64,000 nucleotides of DNA from Methylocystis rosea SV97. Lineage in GTDB: Bacteria > Pseudomonadota > Alphaproteobacteria > Rhizobiales > Beijerinckiaceae. The translations under genes were made by a program, and so were the position numbers. The notes beneath the pieces were generated by a model. That model made no database searches, was not told the origin of the DNA, and saw only the letters and a program-made list of their open reading frames with translations. Position 1 is the stretch's first letter. Each line of letters starts with the position of its first letter. Where the stretch lies: positions 186,001 through 250,000 of the forward strand of contig NZ_KB889964.1 of the NCBI RefSeq assembly GCF_000372845.1, in the 5' to 3' direction. Positions 53,937 through 62,518 of this stretch are shown here, piece by piece.

Positions 53937-54590
53937 GTGATCCAAAAGTTCGAAACGAAAACATCACTCAATCGAGGAAAACTTATTCATCCTCTTTTCG
54001 TGAGGATTACGCATTGGGTCAATGCCTTCGCTGCGATCGCCATGTTGATGAGCGGGTTGCGGATTTATAACGCCTCGCCGCTATACGATTTCCGGTTTCC
54101 GCCCGACATTACATTGGGAGGCTGGCTCGCCGGCGCTCTCGCCTGGCATTTCGCGGTGATGTGGTTGCTGATCATGAACGGGCTTGCCTATCTGACTTAC
54201 GGAATCTTCTCCGGGCATTTCGTTCGAAAACTGCTGAACATCGGAGCGATGGCCGCCTACCGGAACATCAGATTGGAGATGAAACATCTGCTGATCCATG
54301 GAACTGGCGAATACAATCTCATCCAGCGCATTCTTTACGTCATCGTCATCTTGGACGTCATATTGCTGTTCTTTTCAGGCCTTGCCCTTTGGAAGCCGGT
54401 CCAGTTTCAGCGATTGACGCATTTCTTCGGAGGCTATGATCAAGCCCGCTATATCCATTTTTACGGAATGGTGGTCCTCGTCTTGTTTATCTTCGTTCAC
54501 GTCAGCGCGGCCTTTGCCGTGAAAGGGACCGTTCAATCCATGTTCACCGGTCGGTTGCCAAAGCGTCAGCAAGAAAAGCTCAATCGCTGA
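53937..54590 (+). CDS. b-type cytochrome (Ni,Fe-hydrogenase b-subunit / cytochrome b561-like)
   Basis: GTG start at 53937 with AGGAGG upstream. The 217 residues have four to five transmembrane segments with His residues placed for two haems: PLFVRITHWVNAFAAIAMLM, LAWHFAVMWLLIMNGLAYLT, IRLEMKHLLIHGTG and IHFYGMVVLVLFIFVHVSAA. This is the membrane anchor type that usually accompanies a periplasmic redox partner such as a YedY-like molybdoenzyme, formate dehydrogenase or hydrogenase. No partner lies beside it; the next gene is convergent. It probably passes electrons to quinone, in which direction is unknown. Confidence 0.8.
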   Translation: MIQKFETKTSLNRGKLIHPLFVRITHWVNAFAAIAMLMSGLRIYNASPLYDFRFPPDITLGGWLAGALAWHFAVMWLLIMNGLAYLTYGIFSGHFVRKLLNIGAMAAYRNIRLEMKHLLIHGTGEYNLIQRILYVIVILDVILLFFSGLALWKPVQFQRLTHFFGGYDQARYIHFYGMVVLVLFIFVHVSAAFAVKGTVQSMFTGRLPKRQQEKLNR

Positions 54591-54683
54591 TGACGATTTT
54601 GAGAGGGACTCGCGGCCGTATCCCGGCGGCACAGGTTCAAACGAGAGAACGAGCGCTGACAGCGCCCGCCCTCACGGCAACCG

Positions 54684-55133
54684 CTATTTTCCTGTGACAT
54701 TGAGCTTCTCGGTCAGGCTCTTGATCTCCTCCTGAGCGCGCACCTGTTCGGTGATGTCATATTGAACGCCCAGGAAATAAACGACGTTGCCCCGCTCGTC
54801 GAAGAGCGGCTTGACGACAAGCCTGTTGTAGAACAGCTCCCCATTCTTTCGGTAGTTGCGCAGAGTGACTTCGATCGGTTCATGCTTTTTGATCGCGGCG
54901 CGCAGCTGATCAAGTTCCGGCTGGTCCCGGTCCATGGCCTGCAAAAAGCGACAGTTGCGACCGACAATCTCTTCCTGCGGGTAGCCGCACATGTCTTCGA
55001 ACGCCTTGTTGGCATAGACGATCGGCGCATCTTCTATGTCGGGGTCTGTCAAGGTCACGCCGTTCACACATGAATCGAGGATCTGCGTCAAGACACGCGG
55101 GATGACGCCGCTGTCCTTTTGGACGATGAACAT
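54684..55133 (-). CDS. Short LOV-domain blue-light photoreceptor
   Basis: 149 residues from ATG 55133 (AGGGAGAAAACAT upstream). Essentially one LOV/PAS domain: ILDSCVNGVTLTDPDIEDAP, the flavin motif GRNCRFLQ (photoactive Cys61), IEVTLRNYRKNGELFYNRLV and VYFLGVQYDITEQV, followed by a short amphipathic C-terminal helix (AQEEIKSLTEKL). It has no kinase, GGDEF or helix-turn-helix effector, so it belongs to the 'short LOV' class that signals through dimer rearrangement. It sits 50 bp downstream of an SRPBCC gene on the same strand, and the two are likely co-transcribed. Confidence 0.9.
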   Translation of the reverse strand: MFIVQKDSGVIPRVLTQILDSCVNGVTLTDPDIEDAPIVYANKAFEDMCGYPQEEIVGRNCRFLQAMDRDQPELDQLRAAIKKHEPIEVTLRNYRKNGELFYNRLVVKPLFDERGNVVYFLGVQYDITEQVRAQEEIKSLTEKLNVTGK

Positions 55134-55183
55134 ATGTTTTCTCCCTAGTCCTTTTCTTCCCTGACGCGTTCGTCGCACGTCGT

Positions 55184-55654
55184 TTAGGCGGGCGTTCCTT
55201 CGAGAAGAGCCTTGATGTTTTCGATCGTCTGAATCGCGCCATCCTGCAATGCGGTTCGGATCAGCTTTTGGAACGGCCGCATTGCCAGATCGAGTTGCTG
55301 AAGCTCGAAAGTGAAGCTAACCCGAGTGGCACCATCTCCCTCGCCGGTCAGTTCATACGCGGATCGAAACGGTTCCGCGACGCCTTTGATCTCGAACTTG
55401 CTGTTGGGGGCGAACTCCGAGACTTCAAAGGTCGATTCGCAATCAATCCCTCTTTCTCTTGTCACTTGCCTGCCTCTTGTCCCGAGATGCGTAGGCGGCT
55501 TTGTAAGTTCCTCCACCTCGACCACTTGAGGGCACCATTTGCGATAGTTTTCGAAAAACCTCCGGCCGATGTAATCATAAGCCTCTGCAATTGAGCATTT
55601 GACCACGTTATCGGCTTGTCCGGCGACTGGCTTCGCTCCTCCGATACCCAGCAT
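55184..55654 (-). CDS. SRPBCC (START-like) ligand-binding protein, paralogue 1
   Basis: 156 residues; ATG 55654 follows AAGGGGGGTGGC. A START/Bet v 1-like fold is indicated by an N-terminal strand and helix (KCSIAEAYDYIGRRFFENYR), the pattern RVSFTFELQQLDLAMRPFQK and a long C-terminal helix (LQDGAIQTIENIKALLEG). Paralogue 2 at 61.5 kb is similar over its whole length. The protein binds a hydrophobic ligand, presumably lipid or polyketide-like. It is transcribed ahead of the LOV gene, which suggests a light-linked role; nearby lipid-modifying genes support a lipid ligand. Confidence 0.8.
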   Translation of the reverse strand: MLGIGGAKPVAGQADNVVKCSIAEAYDYIGRRFFENYRKWCPQVVEVEELTKPPTHLGTRGRQVTRERGIDCESTFEVSEFAPNSKFEIKGVAEPFRSAYELTGEGDGATRVSFTFELQQLDLAMRPFQKLIRTALQDGAIQTIENIKALLEGTPA

Positions 55655-55889
55655 GCCACCCCCCTTGATCGACGTCTTCTATCGGCCCATTTATAACCTC
55701 TCTAACGGGTTGTAACTGTCAATCCTAGCCATTCTTCGGAGATTTGCGCTGAGGGTGCGACGCTGACACTTACGCTTTGTGAATGGCGAGGATTGCGCGG
55801 AGATCCATGAGACAACTGAGGCTCTGGCCGGCATTCGTGCGCAATGCGATGCCTCGATCCTGCCCGGCGCGCTTCTTGGGAGTTCGACA

Positions 55890-56693
55890 ATGAGCACGTC
55901 GGGTATCGAAGGCTACCTTTTTGGCGCGGCCGTCATTTTGTTTGCGGTCCTGCTGGTTGTGGAAAAACACTTCCCATACATGAAGGTGTCAAAGGATGAG
56001 CTGAAAAAGTCCTTCAAGACAAACACAGGAACATTTTTGATAAACAACATCATAATGAGTGTATTGTCGATCTCGAGCCTAATAATTGTCGCTTCAAATT
56101 ATTCCCAATACGGCCTTCTCGGAAAAATGGACGACGGACCGCTCAAATGGATCCTGAGTTTCATTCTCTTCGATTTCGCCGTCTTTGTTTGGCACTGGCT
56201 TGGACATAAATACGAGTTCCTGTGGCGCTTTCACAAGATCCATCACAGCGACAAGACCTATCACGTCACCACGGGGTTGCGGTTCCACGTCCTCGACCAG
56301 CTCCTAGAGGTATTCGTGAAATGCTTCTGCGTCATCCTCTTCGGCGTGCCGGCGAGCATCGTCGTGGCTTGCGAAGTGGTCCGGATGTTTTTCGTGCTGT
56401 TCCATCACGGGAACTTCACCTTCCCCGGCGAGAAATGGTTATCTTATGTGATTATCACGCCCTATTTGCATCGCGCGCACCATTCGACGCTGCGCGAGGA
56501 GCACGACAGCAACTACGGGATCGTCCTCTCGATCTGGGATCTGATTTTCGGTACGCGGAAAGAGCTGGTTCCCGCCAACATCGGCTTGGAGTTGATCGAA
56601 GCGGAAAATCTGGTTCAGCTCTTCAGCCTTGCCTTCCTGACGGAACGTCAGCTGGCTAAATTCCTGCACCTCGTGCCTCGACGCAAGAGTTAG
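55890..56693 (+). CDS. Fatty-acid hydroxylase / sterol desaturase family protein
   Basis: Integral membrane di-iron enzyme; 267 residues from ATG 55890 (TTGGGAGTTCGACA upstream). Four hydrophobic segments frame the three His boxes: HWLGHKYEFLWRFHKIHH (HxxxH and HxxHH, with an earlier VWHW) and LHRAHHS with HEDHDSNYG-like EEHDSNYG. The substrate could be a fatty acid, sterol or hopanoid-type lipid. It is transcribed divergently from the SRPBCC-LOV pair, with 235 bp between start codons, and is followed by a short membrane peptide and a strong terminator. Confidence 0.88.
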   Translation: MSTSGIEGYLFGAAVILFAVLLVVEKHFPYMKVSKDELKKSFKTNTGTFLINNIIMSVLSISSLIIVASNYSQYGLLGKMDDGPLKWILSFILFDFAVFVWHWLGHKYEFLWRFHKIHHSDKTYHVTTGLRFHVLDQLLEVFVKCFCVILFGVPASIVVACEVVRMFFVLFHHGNFTFPGEKWLSYVIITPYLHRAHHSTLREEHDSNYGIVLSIWDLIFGTRKELVPANIGLELIEAENLVQLFSLAFLTERQLAKFLHLVPRRKS

Positions 56694-56839
56694 TGTATCG
56701 CCGCATGGCGCCGCAGTCAGGTGACCGAAAACGATTGCTGAATGGCGAACGCGCGGTGGGCTCAGGAGGAGACGGGTCACTACCTTCAATCCACAAAACG
56801 TAAACGATCCGCGTCAGCTTCGTTCGAATGGAGGTAACC

Positions 56840-56935
56840 GTGATCGATATCCTACTTTGGGATGGCCTGGCCGTTCTGATCGTCGGAGTCGCCCTCATTG
56901 CGGCTCGTAAACCGACGGTTTGCAGAGGATGGTAG
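56840..56935 (+). CDS. Tiny single-span membrane peptide (31 aa)
   Basis: A GTG at 56840 sits 5 bp after GGAGGTAACC, an ideal ribosome-binding site. The product (IDILLWDGLAVLIVGVALIA then ARKPTVCRGW) is one transmembrane helix with a basic tail. A textbook terminator follows 48 bp after the stop. The combination makes it a plausible small-protein gene, possibly in the same transcript as the upstream hydroxylase. Confidence 0.5.
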   Translation: MIDILLWDGLAVLIVGVALIAARKPTVCRGW

Positions 56936-56983
56936 TATAGGGGAGGGAAGCTCATTTTATGGGAGTGCCCCACGTGGTGAAGG

Positions 56984-57014
56984 ATCGCCAGGCTATCTGA
57001 CCTGGCGATTTTTT
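56984..57014 (+). terminator. Rho-independent terminator
   Basis: ATCGCCAGG (56984-56992) pairs with CCTGGCGAT (57001-57009), loop CTATCTGA, followed by a T6 run. It ends the hydroxylase/small-peptide unit. Confidence 0.92.
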
Positions 57015-57133
57015 GTTTAGTGTTATTGGTTGCTGCCCGTCATTGTAAAACTCGCGCAAGATCTGCGTGGCATGGCGAGGGGAAGGGACGCTTTGTGCCA
57101 CAGCGGTTCCGGTCTCTAAAGGTTTTTCTTCAT

Positions 57134-58693
57134 CTAAGCCGCCGCAAAAAGACGACGAATGCGACGCCAGACGCCTACGCGCAGATGCGAGTAACGCAGG
57201 TGCGCCAGGATTATGCTCTCGGTGAGCGCGTCCGGCGAAGGGGCAAATCGCTCTGGCAAGATGTTTTCGATCCCGCGCAGAGGGACAGTGGCATGGCGCT
57301 CCTTTCGGTCAGGGTACTCCTTTACAGCCCACCGATTTGCCCAATAGTAGCCAAGGTAAGCAAGCACCGCGCATTCTATGGAACTGAAGCGGTCAAAGTG
57401 GGTCCGAATCCGCGCTGCTCGAAAAATGACTTCAGAATTCTTGAGCGCGCATGACTCATCGGGGGTAACCCGAAGCGCGACAGCGTGCGCTGACACGTCG
57501 AATAAGCGCTGGATGTCGTCAAGGTCTTCGAGAACGCCCTGTATCTGGCGATTGTGCAAGACGTCACCAAGACGGAGCAAAGTCGAGGTACGAAGCCAAA
57601 AAAAACGTTCATACGACTCCATAGGCGAAGAGGCGTCGAGCGCCAGCACGTGTCCGACCGAATTGGCGAAGGCCTTGCCCTGAGCGTCTGCATGTTGTTC
57701 GTCGGCGTATTTCGCCATTTGTCGCGCGATAATGAGAGCATGATTGTCGATAACGCCGCCATCGACGCAGTTTGCCGCCAATCTTCCCGCGACGAACACC
57801 GGCACCGCAGTGAAAAATGGCGGAAGCGCCGAACTTGCGGCGACAGCAGTCGCGACGGGAATATCCTCGCCAATGATGGTCGTGAAGGCGCTATTCCCCA
57901 TCACGACTTCGCCCTTGTATTGCCGCCAGAGGCGAGGACTACCCGAAGCGCTGAGTTCGCCCAGCAACTTTTCCGTGAAGACAAGCTCTCGGCCCGAGTT
58001 GAGATCAGCCGCACAGATAAATATCTTCATGCCGAGCTTTAGGTCGGCGAGAACAGCATCGAAAAATAAGAGTCGATTCAGAAAATGCCACCTGACGTAA
58101 CTGGGATCGAGTTGAAGCAGGACGGCATTGAGCCAGTGGTGGATACGATCCTCGACGGCGCCATAAATTCCTTTGATCGTTTGAAAGTCGGGAGCGAAGC
58201 GGCGCGTCTCGGAAAGATGCGCTGGTCTATTTGGCGTTTTGGTTCCCCAATGCATCCAAGCGGCTGTGACCAAAATCGAACCCGCACAAGCCGCATAGCA
58301 AATCCAGAAGAGGACCGTAAGGGCCGGACTGCTGCCGATCCACAGAGACAGCGCGAGATTGGCAAGGCCCACTGTCGCAGAAAGGAGCAGGAAAGCCCAG
58401 GCCGCCAATGACCACATCGTTGGGCCAAGTAGCCCGCGCGTCACGGCGCTCAGAAACGTGTTTTCGAAATTCTCCCATTTCTCCGCGTCGCCGTTGGTCA
58501 GCGGCCCTTGCAACCCAATCAAGGCCGCAATCAACGCCCCGCCAGACGTCGCCGAGATGACGGTCACATCTTCGAGGAGATTAAGTTCATAGAGACGCTT
58601 GAGCGCGCCGTAATGGAAGAGCGCCGCCCGGAGCCCCCCGCCGGACATGGCCAGCCAAATTCCGCGTGGGCGGCGTGATTGAGTCTTTTCCAT
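57134..58693 (-). CDS. Membrane-associated patatin-like phospholipase
   Basis: 519 residues with a Ser-Asp dyad hydrolase domain interrupted by membrane segments: oxyanion loop MSGGGLRAALFHYGALKRLY, nucleophile region VISATSGGALIAALIG (G-x-S-x-G variant TSGG), and the Asp motif NCVDGGVIDNHALIIARQM. A hydrophobic block (AAWAFLLLSATVGLANLALS and LTVLFWICYAACAGSILVTA) suggests anchoring. It would release fatty acids from membrane lipids. Location between a fatty-acid/sterol hydroxylase and redox enzymes suggests lipid remodelling. Patatins are also effectors in some phage-defence systems (CapV type), but no cyclase gene is near. Confidence 0.85.
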   Translation of the reverse strand: MEKTQSRRPRGIWLAMSGGGLRAALFHYGALKRLYELNLLEDVTVISATSGGALIAALIGLQGPLTNGDAEKWENFENTFLSAVTRGLLGPTMWSLAAWAFLLLSATVGLANLALSLWIGSSPALTVLFWICYAACAGSILVTAAWMHWGTKTPNRPAHLSETRRFAPDFQTIKGIYGAVEDRIHHWLNAVLLQLDPSYVRWHFLNRLLFFDAVLADLKLGMKIFICAADLNSGRELVFTEKLLGELSASGSPRLWRQYKGEVVMGNSAFTTIIGEDIPVATAVAASSALPPFFTAVPVFVAGRLAANCVDGGVIDNHALIIARQMAKYADEQHADAQGKAFANSVGHVLALDASSPMESYERFFWLRTSTLLRLGDVLHNRQIQGVLEDLDDIQRLFDVSAHAVALRVTPDESCALKNSEVIFRAARIRTHFDRFSSIECAVLAYLGYYWANRWAVKEYPDRKERHATVPLRGIENILPERFAPSPDALTESIILAHLRYSHLRVGVWRRIRRLFAAA

Positions 58694-58950
58694 CCCTTCT
58701 TGTCCTCAGTCTGCCCCTCGAAGCTCAAAAATGGCTTCTCTACGCATTCTTTTCAGGCAGTCGCCCGCCGGTCACAGCTGCTGATAAAGCCCCGCCTGCA
58801 GGCTCAGGAGAGCGACGCACTGCTCCTGCACATTAGACCGCCTATGGCGGATGATATATGATTGCCGCAAATGGCCAGCGCGACCTTGTTTGAACAGCGC
58901 AGCAGCCTGGCTTCGCGGCCATCGGCGGTCGCCATCATCGAGTCCAGGTA

Positions 58951-59676
58951 ATGACCTATCTCATCTACGGTGGATCAGGCGCTATTGGATCGGCGCTCGC
59001 GCGCCGCCTTCGCCACAGGGGCCATTCTGTCCATCTCGTGGGCCGAAGCGAAGCCAAACTCGCCGCACTCGCCACCGAAATTGACGCAAGTTTTTCCATT
59101 GCCGATGTGACCAATGCAGCGGGATTGGCGGAAGCGACCGAGGCCGCCGGTCCCGAGCTCTCGGGCCTCGCCTATTGTGTCGGCTCCATCAACCTGAAGC
59201 CGCTGGCCAAGCTCACCGAGGCGGATTTCATCGCCGATTTCAGGGTAAATGCTCTCGGAGCGGCGCTTTCTCTAAAGAATGCCTTGCCGGCATTAAAGGC
59301 TCGTGAGGTTGCGCCGGCTTCCGTCCTCCTATTCTCGACGATCGCCGTCACGCAAGGCTTCACAGGCCATGCGTCAATCGCAATGGCTAAAGGCGCGGTT
59401 GAGGGACTGACGCTATCGCTTGCTGCTGAACTTGCTCCGAAAGTGCGGGTCAACTGCATTGCTCCATCGCTGATCCGAACGCCGCTTGCGAAGGCTTTGT
59501 TGGCGTCTGATCAGATGGCAGGGGCGATCGCGCAAATGCATGCGCTGCAGCGTCTCGGCGAACCCGATGATGTTGCGGCGCTCGGAGCGTTTCTCCTTTC
59601 TGATGAGGCCTCTTGGATCACCGGTCAGATTATGGGGGTCGATGGGGGCCGGTCGACGCTACGCACGAGGGGGTGA
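58951..59676 (+). CDS. Short-chain dehydrogenase/reductase with atypical active site
   Basis: 241 residues. NAD(P)-binding motif IYGGSGAIGSALARRL, acidic/basic discriminator GRSEAKLAAL, catalytic region LLFSTIAVTQGFTGHASIAM then AKGAVEGL. The usual Tyr of YxxxK is Ile here (SIAMAK), a feature of a known divergent SDR group with SIAxAKGAVEGL; the Lys and Ser remain. The C-terminus LGEPDDVAALGAFLLSDEAS and WITGQIMGVDGG is normal for SDRs. It belongs to the lipid/redox cluster; the substrate is unknown. Confidence 0.9.
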   Translation: MTYLIYGGSGAIGSALARRLRHRGHSVHLVGRSEAKLAALATEIDASFSIADVTNAAGLAEATEAAGPELSGLAYCVGSINLKPLAKLTEADFIADFRVNALGAALSLKNALPALKAREVAPASVLLFSTIAVTQGFTGHASIAMAKGAVEGLTLSLAAELAPKVRVNCIAPSLIRTPLAKALLASDQMAGAIAQMHALQRLGEPDDVAALGAFLLSDEASWITGQIMGVDGGRSTLRTRG

Positions 59677-60265
59677 GTAATTGTCAAACGGAGCGCCAAG
59701 GCCGCGGCGACAATGGCGGGATTTACAAGATCATTGGCGGAATGGCGACGCTGCGCGCCAAAGATGGAGGCCTAATTAAGCGCCCAGTGGTCGGAGTCAG
59801 GACCAATGAAATTGATCTGGGACGCAGCTACGCTTGCCGCTATGGCGGGGGCGATCTTAATGGGGCTTGTCCTCACACCCTTAGTCACAATCAGCGATGG
59901 ATTAGACACCTGGCGACTAAGAGGTGGATCCTGGACTTCGCGAGGGCCGTCGGAATGACAGAGGGGCATCATCGGTTCTAAGTTCAAATCTCTGTTTTAG
60001 GAAGCTCGTAATTAGGTGAGAAATCTGCCGGCAATTGCGTCGCCCGATTTTCCTGCGAGCACCGAGCTTCATGTGGCTTCTTTAAAGAACATTCAGGATT
60101 TCGCTGATCCGAAAGAATCGTCGATTAGGTCCCGTCTCATCTGACCATTTCAAGAAAGTCTTTTGCCGCGCCGAAGAGAGCGCTCCCGAGAAATCCTTCT
60201 CGTTGATGGCTGCAAAATAAATATTATAGCGCATTTACTCAGATCAAAGACACCGGAGCGAAAAC
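59677..60265. other. Gap with one possible short membrane ORF
   Basis: Apart from the ORF at 59806 no gene is seen. The promoter of the flavoprotein at 60266 presumably lies in its AT-richer right end (60200-60260). Confidence 0.35.
59806..59958 (+). CDS. Possible small membrane protein (50 aa)
   Basis: ATG 59806 with GGAGTCAGGACCA upstream. The product contains one hydrophobic helix (TLAAMAGAILMGLVLTPLVT) and a polar tail. No homology known to me; the tail looks unstructured. Confidence 0.35.
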   Translation: MKLIWDAATLAAMAGAILMGLVLTPLVTISDGLDTWRLRGGSWTSRGPSE

Positions 60266-61420
60266 ATGCTCGTGCCATTTTATGTAGCCGGCCACGATAG
60301 ATTGCGGATCGCAATTGTCGGCGGAGGGTATGCGGGGTTGGCCGCGCTCGAAGCCCTATGCGAGCATCGGCCCGACGCAGAGATTGCGTTGATCGACCCG
60401 CGCTCGCACCATCTTAAGATATCGCATCTCCATGAGACCTTTCGACGACCGCTGACCGATTTTCAAGTATCGTTCCAGGCTTTGGAGAAGCGTTTCAATA
60501 TGCGCCACATTCAGGAAGCGTTAGAATTCGACGAGAGCACGGTCAGGCAATGGAATCGGGATCGCAGATTGGACGTAGGCAATCAAACGGTCGCCTTCGA
60601 TTTCCTTCTAATGGCTACCGGCGCTCAATCGAAGCTTGTCGAAAAAGGACCACAAATTCTAGACCTCAGCGATTTTATTGCGTCAGGAGGCCCAGAGCTC
60701 TTAGAAAAGCATATAGCCAACGCTGGTTCAAACGAACCTTGGCTGACTGTCGTTGGCTGCGGAGCGACTGGCGTGCAGTTCCTTTTCGAGATTGCTCATC
60801 ATCTGCGAGCTCGGAAAATTTCATGCACGCTTCGGCTGGTCGATGGAGGAGCCGAGCCGCTTGAGCAGTTCCATTCGAAAATGGGACGTTACGTCAAATC
60901 GCGGCTGGACGATTTGAGCATCGAATATCGACCGAATTGTCGTTTTCTCGCTCAGGAACCCGGTCTCCTTGTCGTCGAAGATCGAGAAACAGACGAAGTG
61001 ATGGAGTTGCCCTCGGACTTGTCACTTCTCTTCATTGGCAAAGACCCTGTCTTGCGGTTTGAGACCAACTGGTTTGGTCAAATCGTGACCCATGGCGAGA
61101 CGCTCGACCGCGTATTCACCGCCGGCGATTGTTCTCGTTACCGAGGGGTCGGCTCAAACGCTATGTCCGCTCAAAGCGCTGTGCGCAAAGGCAGGCTTGT
61201 TGCTAGAAATATTCTGAGAGCGGCCGGTCCTCTGAAGATAATGGAGCCCTATCTTCATCGGGAACTCGGCTATGTCATTAGCATGGGGCCTTCAGACGCC
61301 ATCGGATGGCTGGGCTTCGAAAGCAATGTCGTTGCGGGGCTACCGGCCGGCCTCGCGAAAGAGGTGATTGAAGCGCAATACGATCTCTTGTTAGCGGGCA
61401 TAGATACCTACGTCCTTTAG
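60266..61420 (+). CDS. FAD/NAD(P)-dependent oxidoreductase (NDH-2-like)
   Basis: 384 residues, two-dinucleotide-binding-domain flavoprotein: FAD site RIAIVGGGYAGLAALEALCE, NAD(P) site VVGCGATGVQFLFEIAHHL, and the second FAD motif LDRVFTAGDCSRYRG near the C-terminus. Length and spacing resemble type II NADH dehydrogenase but the C-terminal membrane helix is not obvious. It could reduce quinone or a specific electron acceptor. Next gene is the second SRPBCC paralogue (117 bp), same strand. Confidence 0.85.
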   Translation: MLVPFYVAGHDRLRIAIVGGGYAGLAALEALCEHRPDAEIALIDPRSHHLKISHLHETFRRPLTDFQVSFQALEKRFNMRHIQEALEFDESTVRQWNRDRRLDVGNQTVAFDFLLMATGAQSKLVEKGPQILDLSDFIASGGPELLEKHIANAGSNEPWLTVVGCGATGVQFLFEIAHHLRARKISCTLRLVDGGAEPLEQFHSKMGRYVKSRLDDLSIEYRPNCRFLAQEPGLLVVEDRETDEVMELPSDLSLLFIGKDPVLRFETNWFGQIVTHGETLDRVFTAGDCSRYRGVGSNAMSAQSAVRKGRLVARNILRAAGPLKIMEPYLHRELGYVISMGPSDAIGWLGFESNVVAGLPAGLAKEVIEAQYDLLLAGIDTYVL

Positions 61421-61537
61421 TAAGCGTCTTGCAATTGGCCGGGACTTGGTTGTGCTCCACCGGAGCAATGAAGGCGCGTGAAGGGAAAACGGGTCGGACG
61501 CATACGAGCGCAATCCGAACGATTTTGGGAGCGAACA

Positions 61538-62029
61538 GTGTTTCTTGGTCCGAGCAAACCGGTGGTTGGGAAGGCAAGTGGGATTATACGTAAACCTGTT
61601 GACGAAGTATTTCGCTTTATTGGGGAAGATTTCTTTAACAATTACCCGAGGTGGTCGCCGGAGGTGAGAGAGCTTAAGCGATTATCGGATGGTCCGGTTG
61701 GGGTCGGGACCATGGGAAGGCAGGTCAGAGTTGACTGCGGTCGACGTTCCGAGTCCGACTTCAAAGTACTTGAGTTTCAGTGCAATCGGCGCGCCATTTT
61801 TGCTGGCGTCGGCCGTGCTGGAGACGCATCAGGCTCCGGCGCTTTCAAGTGCACGTATGATGTAAGCGACGCTCGGTTATCCACTCCGTGCACGCGCGTC
61901 GTCTTCACTTTCGAAATTCCTGAACTTGAATTGTTCATGCGTCCCTTCGAAAAATTGATTCGGGTCGCCATCGAGGAAGGCGCGGAGTCGACGGTCAGAA
62001 ATATCAAACGGTTGATCGAAAACGGGTAG
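61538..62029 (+). CDS. SRPBCC (START-like) ligand-binding protein, paralogue 2
   Basis: GTG start at 61538 preceded by GGGAGCGAACA gives 163 residues (FLGPSKPVVGKASGIIRK), which aligns with the start of paralogue 1 (GIGGAKPVAGQAD). Shared features: FIGEDFFNNYPRWSPEVREL, GTMGRQVR, VVFTFEIPELELFMRPFEKL and EEGAESTVRNIKRLIENG. A duplicate pair 6 kb apart in one lipid/redox cluster suggests related ligands with distinct partners. It is followed by a truncated RatA/Coq10 gene. Confidence 0.8.
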   Translation: MFLGPSKPVVGKASGIIRKPVDEVFRFIGEDFFNNYPRWSPEVRELKRLSDGPVGVGTMGRQVRVDCGRRSESDFKVLEFQCNRRAIFAGVGRAGDASGSGAFKCTYDVSDARLSTPCTRVVFTFEIPELELFMRPFEKLIRVAIEEGAESTVRNIKRLIENG

Positions 62030-62070
62030 TCGATGGCAATCGTTTTTGGATCGAGCACCACCTTCCCGCA

Positions 62071-62403
62071 AAAGGCGTTGAGGTTATCGTCGCTGAAATG
62101 GAAGTAGGCTTCAAAGCGATTTGCGAGCGCTTTACCAGTCGCGTGACTTGCAATTCAGAAAAAAACGAAATTTTGGTCGAATATGTCAATGGCCCTTTCA
62201 AGAAAATGGAGAGCCGCTGGTCGTTTCTCGACGAGCCTTCTGACAACGGGGGCCCGGCACGCTCCATCGTGGAGTTCCCGATCAGCTATGAATTAAAGAG
62301 CGTGGCTCTTGGTCTCGTAATGGGAGCGATGTTCGACGCGGCCTTCCAAAAATACGCTGATGCTTTCGCGAAACGCGCTGAAGATGTCTACGGGCAGCGA
62401 TAG
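62071..62403 (+). pseudogene. C-terminal part of a RatA/Coq10-family START protein
   Basis: The frame reads KGVEVIVAEMEVGFKAICER, FTSRVTCNSEKNEILVEYVN, GPFKKMESRWSFLDE and ALGLVMGAMFDAAFQKYADA, the second two-thirds of the family. The N-terminal strand and helices (about 50 residues) expected upstream are absent: the sequence before it is unrelated and belongs to the end of the preceding gene. ATG 62098 could start a 101-residue product, but it would lack part of the fold. Confidence 0.65.
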
Positions 62404-62518
62404 CGCTCTCATTTCGATCGGCCGCCTGTTGCAGCCCACAAGAAAAGGAATCAGCCCTTTTGCTCAGTCGACAGACTAATCTCTCAGGCGATAAACCCCT
62501 CGGAAGCAGTGCTGCACG

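Noticed and set aside
57134-58693. Patatin as part of a CBASS-like defence system
   Set aside because: No CD-NTase or other sensor gene is nearby; neighbours are metabolic, so a lipid-metabolism role is simpler.
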